From: Metapseudomonas otitidis
GTDB taxonomy: Bacteria; Pseudomonadota; Gammaproteobacteria; Pseudomonadales; Pseudomonadaceae
Assembly (NCBI RefSeq): GCF_900111835.1
Contig: NZ_FOJP01000019.1
Location: 1 to 64,000, forward strand
Reading direction: 5' to 3'
Length of the DNA stretch: 64,000 bases
The notes beneath the pieces were generated by a model, which made no database searches, was not told the origin of the DNA, and saw nothing but the letters and a program-made list of their open reading frames with translations. A program made the translations under genes and the position numbers. Each line of letters starts with the position of its first letter. The first letter of the stretch is position 1. Positions 27,086-35,716 of the stretch are shown one piece after another.

Positions 27086-28492
27086 ATGTCAGCCCCCCGC
27101 CTACCCTCCGTCGACCGTCTGCTGCGCAGCCCCGCCTGCACGCCGCTGCAGCAGCGCTACGGCCGCGAGCCCCTGTTGAAAACCCTGCGCGACCTGCTCG
27201 ACGAACTGCGCGAGCCCGCCCGCCAGGGCCAGCTCGCCGCCATCGAACTCAGCGAAGCCGTGCTCGCCGGCCGTGCCGGTGAACGCCTCGCCGCCTGGCA
27301 CGCCAGCCGCGTGCGCCGGGTGTTCAACCTCACCGGCACCGTGCTGCACACCAACCTCGGCCGCGCCCTGCTGCCCGAGGAGGCCATCGAAGCCATCACC
27401 CTGGCCGCGCGCTACCCGCTCAACCTCGAATTCGACCTCGCCAGCGGCAAGCGTGGCGACCGCGACGACCTCATCACCGGCCTCATCCGCGAGCTGACCG
27501 GCGCCGAAGCCGTCACCGTGGTCAACAACAACGCCGCCGCCGTGCTGCTCGCCCTCAACAGCCTCGGCGCGCGCAAGGAAGGGGTCATCAGCCGGGGCGA
27601 ACTGATCGAGATCGGCGGCGCCTTTCGCATCCCCGACATCATGGCCCGCGCCGGTGTGAAGCTCGTCGAGGTGGGCACCACCAACCGCACCCACGCCAAG
27701 GACTACGAGGCCGTCATCAGCCCCCGCACCGGCCTGCTCATGCGCGTGCACACCAGCAACTACAGCGTCCAGGGCTTCACCGCCAGCGTCGCCACCCCCG
27801 ACCTCGCGCGCATCGCCCACGCCCACGGCCTGCCCCTGCTGGAAGACCTCGGCAGCGGCACCCTGGTGGACCTCACCCGCTGGGGCCTGCCCAAGGAACC
27901 CACCGTGCAGGAAGCCCTGCGCGACGGCGCCGACATCGTCACCTTCAGCGGCGACAAGCTCCTCGGCGGCCCCCAGGCCGGGCTCATCCTCGGCAGCAAG
28001 GAACTCATCGGCCGCATCAAGAAGAACCCCCTCAAGCGCGCCCTGCGGGTAGACAAGCTCACCCTCGCCGCGCTGGAAGCCGTGCTCGCCCTCTACCGCG
28101 ACCCCGAGCGCCTCGCCGAACGCCTCACCACCCTGCGCCTGCTCAGCCGCCCGCAGCCCGACATCCTCGCCCAGGCCCAGCGCCTCGCCGCGCCCCTGGC
28201 CACCCAGCTCGGCGCCACCTGGCAGGTCAGCGTCGAGCCCGCCCTGGGCATGATCGGCAGCGGCGCCCAGCCCGTCGCCCGCCTGCCCAGCGCCGCCCTC
28301 TGCCTGCGCCCGCAGCAGCCCAAGCGCCTGCGCGGCCGCGCCCTGCGGCAACTGGAGGAAAGCCTGCGCACCCTGCCCATCCCGGTGATCGGCCGCCTCG
28401 ACGACGACGCCCTCTGGCTCGACCTGCGCCAGCTCGACGACGAGCCCGCCTTCCTCGCCCAGCTGCCCCACCTCGACGGAGCCCTGCCGTGA
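27086..28492 (+). CDS. selA: L-seryl-tRNA(Sec) selenium transferase
   Basis: The 468-residue PLP enzyme converts seryl-tRNA(Sec) to selenocysteyl-tRNA(Sec) using selenophosphate; the bacterial form is a decamer. Hallmarks are an N-terminal domain beginning [11 protein letters not shown], the stretch [19 protein letters not shown], and the cofactor lysine in [14 protein letters not shown] (K291). Start ATG is taken at 27086, which gives the family N-terminus and follows an AAGGAA sequence. The stop overlaps the selB start (GTGA), so the two are translationally coupled. Confidence 0.95.
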   Translation: MSAPRLPSVDRLLRSPACTPLQQRYGREPLLKTLRDLLDELREPARQGQLAAIELSEAVLAGRAGERLAAWHASRVRRVFNLTGTVLHTNLGRALLPEEAIEAITLAARYPLNLEFDLASGKRGDRDDLITGLIRELTGAEAVTVVNNNAAAVLLALNSLGARKEGVISRGELIEIGGAFRIPDIMARAGVKLVEVGTTNRTHAKDYEAVISPRTGLLMRVHTSNYSVQGFTASVATPDLARIAHAHGLPLLEDLGSGTLVDLTRWGLPKEPTVQEALRDGADIVTFSGDKLLGGPQAGLILGSKELIGRIKKNPLKRALRVDKLTLAALEAVLALYRDPERLAERLTTLRLLSRPQPDILAQAQRLAAPLATQLGATWQVSVEPALGMIGSGAQPVARLPSAALCLRPQQPKRLRGRALRQLEESLRTLPIPVIGRLDDDALWLDLRQLDDEPAFLAQLPHLDGALP

Positions 28493-30399
28493 TCGTCGGA
28501 ACCGCCGGCCACATCGACCACGGCAAGACCGCCCTGCTCACCGCCCTCACCGGCCAGCAGGGCGACCGCCGGCCCGCCGAGCGCGAGCGCGGCATCACCA
28601 TCGACCTCGGCTACCTCCACGCCGACCTCGGCGACGGCCAGAGCACCGCCTTCATCGACGTGCCCGGCCACGAACGCTTCGTCCACAACATGCTTGCCGG
28701 CGCCTGCGGCATCGACCTGTTGCTGCTGGTGGTAGCCGCCGACGACGGCGTCATGCCGCAAACCCGCGAGCACCTCGCCATCGTCGAACTGCTCGGCATC
28801 CACCGCGCCCTGGTGGCCCTCACCAAGATCGACCGCGTCGAGCCCGCGCGCATCGCCCAGGTCCGCGCCGAAATCACCGCCCTGCTGGCCCCCGGCCCCT
28901 TTGCCGGCGCCCCGGTGTTCCCGGTGGACAGCCTCGGCGGCCAGGGCATCGACGCCCTGCGCCAGGCCCTGCTGGGCGAATCCCTGCTGGCCGCCACCCG
29001 CCGCGACGACGGCTTCTTCCGCCTGCCCATCGACCGCGCCTTCAGCGTCTCCGGCGCCGGCGTGGTCGCCACCGGCACCGCCTTCGCCGGGCAGGTGCGC
29101 ATCGGCGACGAACTGGTGCTCAGCCCCTCCGGGCGCCTGCTGCGGGTGCGCGGCCTGCACAGCCGCAACCAGCAGGTGGAGAGCGCCCGCGCCGGCCAGC
29201 GGGTCGCCATCAACCTTGCCGGCGAGCGCCTCGCCGTCGACGACCTGCACCGGGGCGACTGGCTGCTGGCGCCGGCCCTCGCCGCGCCCACCACCCGCAT
29301 CGACATCGACCTGCACCTGCTGCCCGGCGAGCCCCATCCGCTCGCCCACTGGACGCCCGTGCACGTCCATCTCGGCGCCCAGGACGTCACCGGCCGCGTC
29401 GCCCTGCTGCAAGGCAACAGCCTCGCCCCCGGCCAGCAGGCCTTCGCCCAGCTGCTGCTCAACGCCCCCGCCCACGCCGTGCACGGCGACCGGCTGGTGC
29501 TGCGTGACCAGTCCGCCCAGCGCACCCTCGGCGGCGGCCGCGTCCTCGACCCCTTCGCCCCCGCGCGCAACCGCCGCAGCACCGAACGCCTCGCCCAGCT
29601 CCAGGCCCTGCGCAGCGCAAGCCTGGAACAGGCACTGCCGGCCCTGCTCGACGCCGCCGACAACGGCCTCTACCCGCAACTGCTCGAACGCCAGTTCAAC
29701 CGCCCCCGCAGCGGCTGGCAGCTGCCGCCCGACACCCTGCAGATCGACACCCGCCTCGGCCCCCGGCTGTTCACCCGCGCCCGCTGGCAGGCCCTGGAAA
29801 ACCGCCTGCTGGACGGCCTCGCGCGCTTCCACGCCGAGCAGCCCGACGAACTCGGCCCCGACCGCGACCGCCTGCGCCGCTATGCCCTGTCGGAACTAGA
29901 GCGCCCGGTCTTCATCGCCCTGCTGGAACAGCTCATGGTGCGCGAGGCCGTCCAGGCCAGCGGCCCCTGGCTGCACCTGCCCGGCCACCGCGTGCAGCTC
30001 AACGACGCCGACGAAGCCCTGCGCCAGCGCATCTGGCCGCTGCTGGAGGCCGGCCGCTACGACCCGCCCTGGGTCCGCGACCTGGCCCGCGAACTGAACG
30101 TGGACGAAAGCGCCATGCGCCTGCTGCAACGCAAGCTCGCCCGCCTCGGGCACCTGCACCAGGTGGTGAAAGACCTCTTCTACCCCGACGCCACCCTGCG
30201 CGAACTCGCCCAGCACGCCCGCCAGCTGCAGGCCGCCCACGGCACCATCAAGGCCGCCCACTGGCGCGACCGCATCGGCCTCGGCCGCAAGCGCAGCATC
30301 CAGCTGCTGGAGCACTTCGACCGCATCGGCTACACCCGCCGCATCGGCGACGAACGCAAGATCCGCGAAGACTCCGCCCTGGCCCTGCTCACCCCCTAG
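28489..30399 (+). CDS. selB: Selenocysteine-specific elongation factor SelB
   Basis: The 636-residue protein starts at a GTG that overlaps the selA stop. The N-terminal GTPase has [14 protein letters not shown] (P-loop), DVPGHE (G3) and TKID (G4), followed by EF-Tu-like domains II and III. C-terminal winged helices (about residues 390-630; [43 protein letters not shown]) bind the SECIS hairpin. It delivers Sec-tRNA(Sec) to the ribosome at the UGA of fdnG. It completes the fdn-fdhE-selAB gene block. Confidence 0.95.
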   Translation: MIVGTAGHIDHGKTALLTALTGQQGDRRPAERERGITIDLGYLHADLGDGQSTAFIDVPGHERFVHNMLAGACGIDLLLLVVAADDGVMPQTREHLAIVELLGIHRALVALTKIDRVEPARIAQVRAEITALLAPGPFAGAPVFPVDSLGGQGIDALRQALLGESLLAATRRDDGFFRLPIDRAFSVSGAGVVATGTAFAGQVRIGDELVLSPSGRLLRVRGLHSRNQQVESARAGQRVAINLAGERLAVDDLHRGDWLLAPALAAPTTRIDIDLHLLPGEPHPLAHWTPVHVHLGAQDVTGRVALLQGNSLAPGQQAFAQLLLNAPAHAVHGDRLVLRDQSAQRTLGGGRVLDPFAPARNRRSTERLAQLQALRSASLEQALPALLDAADNGLYPQLLERQFNRPRSGWQLPPDTLQIDTRLGPRLFTRARWQALENRLLDGLARFHAEQPDELGPDRDRLRRYALSELERPVFIALLEQLMVREAVQASGPWLHLPGHRVQLNDADEALRQRIWPLLEAGRYDPPWVRDLARELNVDESAMRLLQRKLARLGHLHQVVKDLFYPDATLRELAQHARQLQAAHGTIKAAHWRDRIGLGRKRSIQLLEHFDRIGYTRRIGDERKIREDSALALLTP

Positions 30400-30513
30400 C
30401 CCCCGGCGCACCGCGAGCGCCCCGGCCGGCAAGGCCTGTAGGACGCACCGCGCCGGGCACACTGGCGGCCTGATCGGCGACGACGTCGCCCCGCCTGGTG
30501 AAGGAGCCAAAAG

Positions 30514-30949
30514 ATGAAACCCTGGATCGTCGGGGCCGTGGATGCGGCCCTGTTCCTGTTCGGCTGGAGCGCCATCGCCCTGGCAGCCGCCCCTGACGCA
30601 CAGGCCGCGCTGCTGTTCTCCACCTGCTGGCTGCTGCCCGTTTCCGTCGCCGTGTGGGCACTGGGCACCCGCCAGGCCCGCGCCATCCTGGCCGGCCGGG
30701 GCGGGCTACGCCGCGCGGCGTGGGAGGGGTTCTGCTGGGGCGCGGGGCTTGGGCTGGCCGTCGTACTGCTCAGCAACGCCCCGGATGCCCTGGCGGCAGG
30801 TGGCGCGCTGGAGGGGCAGCCGTTGTTCAGTGGGCATACGGCGCGGTTTCTGCTGGATGGCTGGCCGTTCTATCTGGTGACGGGGGGTTCTGGGTGGTGG
30901 TCATGCGGTGGGCTTTCAAGTGCTCAACACATGGCTGCTGCGGCGGTAG
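30514..30949 (+). pseudogene. Small membrane protein gene with a probable one-base frameshift
   Basis: The frame starting at the ATG at 30514 encodes about 124 plausible residues with three or four hydrophobic segments (WIVGAVDAALFLFGWSAIAL; LLFSTCWLLPVSVAVWAL). It then enters a run of six G at 30882-30887. As written the frame continues to 30996 with low-complexity sequence. Removing one G gives TGVLGGGHAVGFQVLNTWLL followed by RR and a TAG at 30947-30949, a far more natural ending. I infer a +1 frameshift, either real or a sequencing error. Function is unknown. It stands alone downstream of selB. Confidence 0.6.
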
Positions 30950-31045
30950 GTGCCCTTGGAGAAATGGTCAGGTCTCACCCCGGCAGCAGCGTGTAGGTGC
31001 ACCGCCGCCCAGGTATGAAGCCACCTGGGTGCGGCGTGTGACGGA

Positions 31046-31369
31046 TCAAGGCGCTTGCAAGCGCTTGACTGCAGCGCCATAGACCTTGCTTCGCTCCCGC
31101 TTGCCCACAGCGATCACGGTGACTACCACGCGACTGTCGATCACCTCATATACCAGCCGGTAGCCGATGGCGCGCAGCTTGATCTTGTAGCCGTTGGGCA
31201 TATCCCGGAGCTTGTCGGCCTCGACTCGGGGACTGTCGAGCCGCTCCTTGAGCTTCCTGGCGAACTGCAACTGAATGGTCTTACCCAGCTTTCCCCACTC
31301 CTTGAGCGCTTGAGTGTTGAACTCCAGGGCGTACTTAGTCGGCTCCGCCGGCTTGTGCGATGAGGTCAT
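31046..31369 (-). CDS. RelE/StbE-type toxin of a type II toxin-antitoxin system
   Basis: The 107-residue basic protein has the RelE/ParE fold signature: LEFNTQALKEWGKLGKTIQ at the N-terminus, the central DKLRDMPNGYKIKLRAIGYRLVYEV, and the final VVVTVIAVGKRERSKVY. RelE-group toxins cleave mRNA on the ribosome. I chose the ATG at 31367-31369. It overlaps the antitoxin by 35 bases, the normal coupling of these modules. Codon use and GC content are below those of the neighbouring genes, pointing to transfer. Confidence 0.88.
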   Translation of the reverse strand: MTSSHKPAEPTKYALEFNTQALKEWGKLGKTIQLQFARKLKERLDSPRVEADKLRDMPNGYKIKLRAIGYRLVYEVIDSRVVVTVIAVGKRERSKVYGAAVKRLQAP

Positions 31370-31613
31370 CGATATCCACTCGTACAGTAGGTTCACCAGC
31401 CCGAGCGCGTACGGCTTCAGCCAGCTGCAGATCGTCAATCAGTTCCAGCATGGCTTCGTAGCGTGCCGGGGGTACGGCATAGAACGCCGGTTCATTTCGA
31501 TTGAGGATCACGACCGTTTCGCCGCCACCTTCACGGATGGTGCCCATAGGGTCTTTTTTCAGTTCTGTCACCGACGCCGCAATGTCAGCCAGAACCACGT
31601 AGGTCATCGCCAT
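31335..31613 (-). CDS. RelB/StbD (Phd/YefM-type) antitoxin
   Basis: The 92-residue protein has the Phd/YefM N-terminal DNA-binding fold (VVLADIAASVTELKKDPMGTI; VVILNRNEPAFYAVPPARYE) and an acidic C-terminal tail (VRVDIDDLIAQAG) that would wrap the toxin. These antitoxins neutralise the toxin and repress their own promoter. The ATG at 31611-31613 was chosen as the family start; an upstream ATG would add an unrelated stretch. It is upstream of, and overlaps, the toxin gene. Confidence 0.87.
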   Translation of the reverse strand: MAMTYVVLADIAASVTELKKDPMGTIREGGGETVVILNRNEPAFYAVPPARYEAMLELIDDLQLAEAVRARAGEPTVRVDIDDLIAQAGGAD

Positions 31614-32009
31614 ATCTGCCTGTTCTCCGCTATCTGGGTTTCTAAATGTGCCTGAGCTCATTTCTAAGGGCCGAACCATCAAGCGCCGATGTCTGGGTTC
31701 TGTGCTGTGGGCCGAGCTGTCTTGGTTAAGGTCTTTTCTTCAATAAGGTCATGTGTGCGAACAGAAGATCGGCGCACCTTAGCACCTATAAAAGTGCTTT
31801 TGAAGGTGCTTTTTTGAGTGTCTGGATGAGCGGTTTCGAGCAAGGTGGGATGTGCTTCGAAAGGGCAGGTGATCTGGCGTCCATCTCCACGGGCGATGAC
31901 GGATTGTCACGTTTGGCTGGCTTTCAACTGCTGGGGGCGGTGCTCTTGTTTCTGGTTGCGCTCACCTCGTCAGAGGGAAAGGGCATGTCTTCACCTGTTG
32001 GGAAAGGTC
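31614..32009. other. AT-richer intergenic region
   Basis: About 400 bases lie upstream of the antitoxin gene. They should contain its promoter. Short open frames exist on both strands, but none has recognisable sequence or a convincing ribosome-binding site. Confidence 0.4.
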
Positions 32010-32237
32010 ATGGAGCGTATACGCAGAGGATTAGGCAAACTGCCCCAGCAATTAGAAACCTTCCCTTTGGCAGTACTCAGGCGTGACGTAAAAACCCTCT
32101 ATGTCGCCCTGATCGATACACACGAAAAGAACCATGGACGGGGTATTCGAATACTCGAAGAGGGTGGCGTCAAAGTCGAAGTTGGCCTGCAAGAGAACGT
32201 TGTCGGGGCGTTCCTGAAGCCCTATCTGCTTGGCTGA
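32010..32237 (+). pseudogene. Fragment resembling the C-terminal part of a RibD-like nucleotide deaminase
   Basis: A 75-codon frame begins at an ATG behind a GGGAAAGG sequence. Its second half reads TLYVALIDTHEKNHGRGI then RILEEGGVKVEVGLQENVV, which resembles the strand-helix end of RibD/dCMP-type deaminase domains, where a DPN..GxGI..L...GI.V.VG pattern follows the zinc motif. The zinc ligands (HAE and PCxxC) are absent and no upstream frame supplies them. I read it as a remnant; it could be a small intact gene of unknown function. The family assignment is from memory of the pattern. Confidence 0.35.
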
Positions 32238-32422
32238 CTCTGCTGGGTTGCGGCTGGCCAGGTATCGGCGGAAATAGATCCTTGTCTAGTTCCGGCAAAT
32301 GGGGGGAATTCATTTCCTTTTTAGCGAGCCCCGATTTCAGTTGAAAGCGGCTACTGATCTAGCTTGGAGAGCTACGACTGGTAAACTCTACGGCTTTTGA
32401 TCGGACACTCAGGGAGGACTTG

Positions 32423-32947
32423 ATGACTTTTCGTCTGCTGGGAGTAGCTGCGGCGCTATTGCTGACATCCGCATGCTCTAACTATCAATACAAAACCTAT
32501 GCTGGGAACGTAGACGATCCCACCGTCCAAATTCTGGACCTATCCGGTGGTGCGACAAATGCTCCTGTCATCTACTTCGATACGGTGCAGTATCGAGCTC
32601 TGGGAGTCCCTTACCATCGCCTGCTTCTCGCGGTCCGAGTTGATGGTGAGCCCCTCCCTAATGCCGGAAAGCACTCGATTCTGAATTACTCCGGTTACCA
32701 AGCCATTCGGCTGGCTCCAGGGCAGCACTCCTTGGAGTGGTGCTGGGTCTCTATGAATAAATTGGGTACGGGCGGAGGCCAGTGTGGCTTCAATGCCCCC
32801 AACCTCAGCCTGGAAGCTGGCAAACGCTATATCGCTACGTGGTCATCCACTACCGATATCAAGGGGGTCAGCGGGCGCGAGCACATGGAAATCAACGTCA
32901 CCTCTTTCGTACTCGACCGGGATACCAAAAAGCAGATATTTCCCTAA
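32423..32947 (+). CDS. Hypothetical lipoprotein
   Basis: The 174-residue protein opens with a lipoprotein signal (MTFRLLGVAAALLLTSAC; Cys18 by lipobox, Ser at +2, so probably outer membrane). The rest is beta-rich and soluble with no domain I can name with confidence; the layout (a PHxR-like middle, then PGQHSLEW and AGKRYIATW) is reminiscent of DUF2846-like lipoproteins. GC content is clearly lower than in flanking core genes, which suggests acquisition together with the toxin-antitoxin pair. A TTG three bases upstream is an alternative start. Confidence 0.7.
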   Translation: MTFRLLGVAAALLLTSACSNYQYKTYAGNVDDPTVQILDLSGGATNAPVIYFDTVQYRALGVPYHRLLLAVRVDGEPLPNAGKHSILNYSGYQAIRLAPGQHSLEWCWVSMNKLGTGGGQCGFNAPNLSLEAGKRYIATWSSTTDIKGVSGREHMEINVTSFVLDRDTKKQIFP

Positions 32948-33247
32948 TCAGCGAGAAACCCGAACCGGGAGCAGGCTCTAGGGGTAGCCGCTGCTCAGAT
33001 GCCACGCCGCCCGGTTCCTGCTGGTATTTGTCACGGTTGCGGACGCTTCTGCGACGTTCATGTGTTGGGCTTCCAGGCCCTCAATGCATGGCAGCAGCGG
33101 TACCCATCAGCGCCTGACGTTTCACACCTAATTTCGCATCGCGCTTTGCGAACAATGGTGGCAACATCCTGGCCCTGCATAAGCGGTAGCCCAAGTCTGG
33201 GCACCGCACGCCCTGTCTCGTTGCTTTTTGACCTGTCGGGCAAACAA
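32948..33247. other. Region upstream of tRNA-Sec, no gene seen
   Basis: About 300 bases contain short frames without recognisable content. The promoter of the tRNA gene must lie near its right end, but I cannot assign -35 and -10 boxes with confidence. Confidence 0.4.
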
Positions 33248-33343
33248 GGAAGGCAATCACGCCCGGTGGCGTGGCCGGGCTTCAAACCCGGTGGGGGACG
33301 GCAGCCGTTCCTGGGTGGGTTCGACTCCCACTGCCTTCCGCCA
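33248..33343 (+). tRNA. selC: tRNA-Sec (anticodon UCA)
   Basis: The 96-base gene begins GGAAGGCA and ends TGCCTTCC-GCCA, with the CCA encoded. The long acceptor stem pairs throughout (GGAAGGCA with TGCCTTCC). The anticodon loop CTTCAAA has TCA at 33282-33284, flanked by the CCGGG/CCCGG stem. A long variable arm and a GGTTCGACTCC T-arm match E. coli selC closely. It provides the tRNA charged by SelA and delivered by SelB, encoded 3 kb upstream, completing the Sec machinery apart from selD. Confidence 0.97.
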
Positions 33344-33602
33344 CGTTCCCTCCCTTCTTCACTGTCCTTACCGGATGCACTGCGCGGATGTCCGACCAGA
33401 AGAGTTCTTCCGGGAACATCTGCGAGCCGTTGTATTGGAAGGTGAGGAAGTGCGGGGCGTCGTAGACGCCCTCCATCGCCATCACCACGCCGACGATATG
33501 CACGCAGGTGAAGGTGGGCTCCGGGACGTCGGGCCAGTTCAGTTCTATCCAGGCGGTGCGGCCCATCAGCGCGCAGGCGGTATCGAACGTGAAGTCAGCC
33601 AT
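33282..33602 (-). CDS. Hypothetical protein; 3' end antisense to tRNA-Sec
   Basis: The 106-codon frame starts MADFTFDTACALMGRTAWIE and has a well-formed first two-thirds (VVMAMEGVYDAPHFLTFQYNG; EELFWSDIRAVHP). Good AAGGAGATTGAGC ribosome-binding sequence precedes the start. The last 25 or so codons run antisense through the tRNA-Sec gene and stop at 33282, opposite the anticodon, so the natural C-terminus is probably lost. I do not recognise the family; the sequence feels phage- or island-like. It could be a gene truncated when the tRNA-adjacent sequence was rearranged. Confidence 0.5.
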   Translation of the reverse strand: MADFTFDTACALMGRTAWIELNWPDVPEPTFTCVHIVGVVMAMEGVYDAPHFLTFQYNGSQMFPEELFWSDIRAVHPVRTVKKGGNVAEGSGSRTHPGTAAVPHRV

Positions 33603-33804
33603 GCTCAATCTCCTTTCAAGCGGGTCCATTAGGTACTCCATAGCGCCGCTCGGATTCCTAGCCGTGCAGGAGTAACCCTTCCAGTTCTAGGAGGGTTCCT
33701 TCAGTATTCCGGCCGTTCCAGGCGATGCGGCTTATGGACTATTTCCATCGCTGCATTATCCACAGATTTTGATTTATGGCAATGGTCCATATTGGTGTGA
33801 TTCC

Positions 33805-34056
33805 ATGGCTGAAGGGATGGCTGATCGAGCGCTTCATCTGCTCGAGATAACCAGTTTGAAAGACCTCGCCGAGGTCAACAGCAAGGAATACGTGCGCTGG
33901 CAGAGCATCAAGCGCGGCAAGGCACGTTTCGGCGCAGATGAGCTGGAGAAATTGAGTCGGTTTTATCCACAGTTCCGCTGGTGGCTGCTGACCGGGGAGG
34001 TGCTGCCCGAGGCCGGCCAGACCAGCCCCATCGACGCCCCCCCGCCGGACGCATGA
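33805..34056 (+). CDS. Small HTH-like DNA-binding protein (phage-repressor style)
   Basis: The 83-residue protein carries a putative helix-turn-helix (ITSLKDLAEVNSKEYVRWQS then IKRGKARFGADELEKLSRFY), followed by PQFRWWLLTGEVLPEAGQTSP. The LLTGE segment after the helices is common in short CI/Cro-like proteins. I chose the ATG at 33805. The stop overlaps the next start (ATGA). It is divergent from the truncated gene at 33282-33602 and could regulate it. Assignment rests on the pattern only. Confidence 0.6.
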   Translation: MAEGMADRALHLLEITSLKDLAEVNSKEYVRWQSIKRGKARFGADELEKLSRFYPQFRWWLLTGEVLPEAGQTSPIDAPPPDA

Positions 34057-34697
34057 GCCGCCTTACCCACCTGATCGAAGCCGCCCGTGGTGACCTGCCG
34101 CCCTGGGTGTCGACACCGGCCGAGCGCTGGGACGCCATCGCGAGCGAGTGCGGGCCGGATGAGCTGCTGGAGATCGAGCAGCGCCTCTACGCCTTGCGCT
34201 TGGAATTGGATGCGGTGGAGGACTGGGACGGCGACACCCGGGACGATATCCACAAGGCCATCGAACAGTTCCGTCGTCTGCTGCAGCTGGCGTTGCTGCG
34301 TGTGGGGGCGGCATGGACGTATTCCATTGAAACGCTGGCGGGGCCACTGGAGGGCGACGCTCTGCAGGCTGCAAGGCGCTGGTTGGCGGGGTTGCCCGAA
34401 GGCGAGCGGCTAGAGGTGTTGAAGGGCCTCTGGCACCTGCACTTTCGCCGGGCGTTGGCATTGATGCAGGGGGCGCAACTGTCGCGTGCCTCGGCACGGG
34501 CGCTGTGCCGCTACTGGCTGCAATACGGCGGTCACAACGCCGCGCAGATGTTGATCAAGGCTTTTGTGCCGGTGCTGGGGGAGGCGCGCTTCTGGCAGTT
34601 GGCCGCCGAGGTGCCGCTGCTGCCGGCCATGGCGGAGTTTCTCGACTACGCCAGCAACGGTCGCTTGAGTGAGACCCGGGCGGCTAAACGTACCTAG
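34053..34697 (+). CDS. Hypothetical cytoplasmic protein
   Basis: The 214-residue protein is mostly helical, with no signal peptide or membrane segment. It contains a Leu/Ala-rich stretch (LRRLLQLALLRVGAAWTYSI region) and ALCRYWLQYGGHNAAQMLIKAF. I do not recognise the family. It is translationally coupled to the HTH-like gene upstream (ATGA overlap), so the two probably act together. Confidence 0.65.
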   Translation: MSRLTHLIEAARGDLPPWVSTPAERWDAIASECGPDELLEIEQRLYALRLELDAVEDWDGDTRDDIHKAIEQFRRLLQLALLRVGAAWTYSIETLAGPLEGDALQAARRWLAGLPEGERLEVLKGLWHLHFRRALALMQGAQLSRASARALCRYWLQYGGHNAAQMLIKAFVPVLGEARFWQLAAEVPLLPAMAEFLDYASNGRLSETRAAKRT

Positions 34698-34725
34698 CGC
34701 GGCTGTGGATAAGCCGCTTCCCGCC

Positions 34726-35019
34726 TTACGACGCGCCCACCATCCCAACCAGACGCGCCAGCACCAACAGCACCAAAGCCCCTGCAAACAGCCCAAGGCT
34801 GGGCGCGGGCAACCGCTGGCCATCCCGCAGGCTTTGCAGAAGCCGGCCGCGCACGACTTGCGGGGCGAGGGCGAGCCCGGCGAACAGGCTGCATATGGCA
34901 GCGGTTTCGAGCAGGGCCTGTGCGTTGAAGGGCTGGGTAATCAGCAGGCTGAGCGGCATCAGCAGCACGATCAGTGCGGTGCCGCGTTGGCGGGCAGTGA
35001 GGGTGGTCCATTCGAGCAT
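34726..35019 (-). CDS. Small hypothetical membrane protein
   Basis: The 97-residue protein has three hydrophobic helices (about residues 12-30, 36-55 and 72-93) joined by short basic loops. I do not recognise it. It is convergent with the gene at 34053-34697 (28 bases apart). A MITE-like element begins 38 bases upstream of its start, so the promoter may lie inside or beyond that element. Confidence 0.6.
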   Translation of the reverse strand: MLEWTTLTARQRGTALIVLLMPLSLLITQPFNAQALLETAAICSLFAGLALAPQVVRGRLLQSLRDGQRLPAPSLGLFAGALVLLVLARLVGMVGAS

Positions 35020-35057
35020 GGTGGGGCCGTCCAGAAAATATTCGGTGCGCAGCTTAG

Positions 35058-35197
35058 CAGGCCGTCGAAAAACTAACTGCGTTGCCGCTGCGGCGTTGAA
35101 AACGCCCTCAAAATGCTCATTTACCCCACGTAAACTGCGCTTTTTCGGCCGTTTTCGCCTTGCATCGGCTGCCTCGTCTACGTTTTTCAACAGCCTG
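35058..35197 (-). mobile_element. MITE-like palindromic element, copy 1 (140 bp)
   Basis: The ends CAGGCCGTCGAAAAAC and GTTTTTCAACAGCCTG are inverted repeats (14 of 16 match). The interior, read on the minus strand, matches copy 2 at 46163-46301 over most of its length (CAAGGCGAAAAC, AAAAAGCGCAGTTTACG, GGTAAATGAGCATTTTGA, CAACGCAG). No transposase is encoded, so any movement would be in trans. It lies between the membrane protein gene and an acetyltransferase gene. Confidence 0.7.
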
Positions 35198-35215
35198 CAA
35201 TCGATGGCTCCGCCC

Positions 35216-35716
35216 TCAGCCAACAACCCGCCGCATGGCCACGCGCCCGCTGAGGCCGGCTTCACGCTCGGCGGCAAGGTGTGCGGCGAGGGCGCTGTCG
35301 CAGGCGGCTTCGGCCAGTACCTGGAAGCCCGCGCGTTCGTAGAAAGGGCGGTTCCAGGGCACGTCAGCGAAGGTGGTGAGGGTGAGGCAGGGCAACCCTT
35401 CGGCGCGGGCGCGTTCGGCGGCGGCCTCCAGCAGGGCGCGGCCGTGGCCCTGGCCGCCGTGGTCGGGGTGCACGCTGACTTCGGCGATGTGCAGCCCCTG
35501 GCCTTCACGCTCGGCCAGCAGGAAGCCGACGGCGTGCCCGGCGTGCTCCACCACCCACAGCAACCCGGCCTCTAACCCGCGCTGGAGTACGTCGCGCGGC
35601 AGTGTGTGGCCGCGCAGGTGCGCGGGCAGGTGGGTGGTGCTGAAGCGTTCGGCGGCGAGCCGTTCGATGTCGCCCAGGGCGGGCAGGTCGGCGGGGTGGG
35701 CGAGGCGAAGGGTCAT
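35216..35716 (-). CDS. GNAT-family N-acetyltransferase
   Basis: The 166-residue protein has the GNAT acetyl-CoA loop in VSVHPDHGGQGHGRALLEAA (about residues 80-99; Q/R-x-x-G-x-G/A) and the LTLTTFADVPWNRPFYERAGF strand-helix near the end. The substrate is unknown. It is the third gene of a chain with ATGA-type overlaps on the minus strand (DUF4136 lipoprotein, GNAT, GNAT). Confidence 0.87.
   Translation of the reverse strand: MTLRLAHPADLPALGDIERLAAERFSTTHLPAHLRGHTLPRDVLQRGLEAGLLWVVEHAGHAVGFLLAEREGQGLHIAEVSVHPDHGGQGHGRALLEAAAERARAEGLPCLTLTTFADVPWNRPFYERAGFQVLAEAACDSALAAHLAAEREAGLSGRVAMRRVVG

Noticed and set aside
33200-33700. Site of a phage or island integrated at tRNA-Sec
   Set aside because: No integrase, no second copy of the tRNA 3' end was seen by eye, and the genes to the right look small and unrelated to integration. 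I keep only the weaker suggestion of an old acquired patch.
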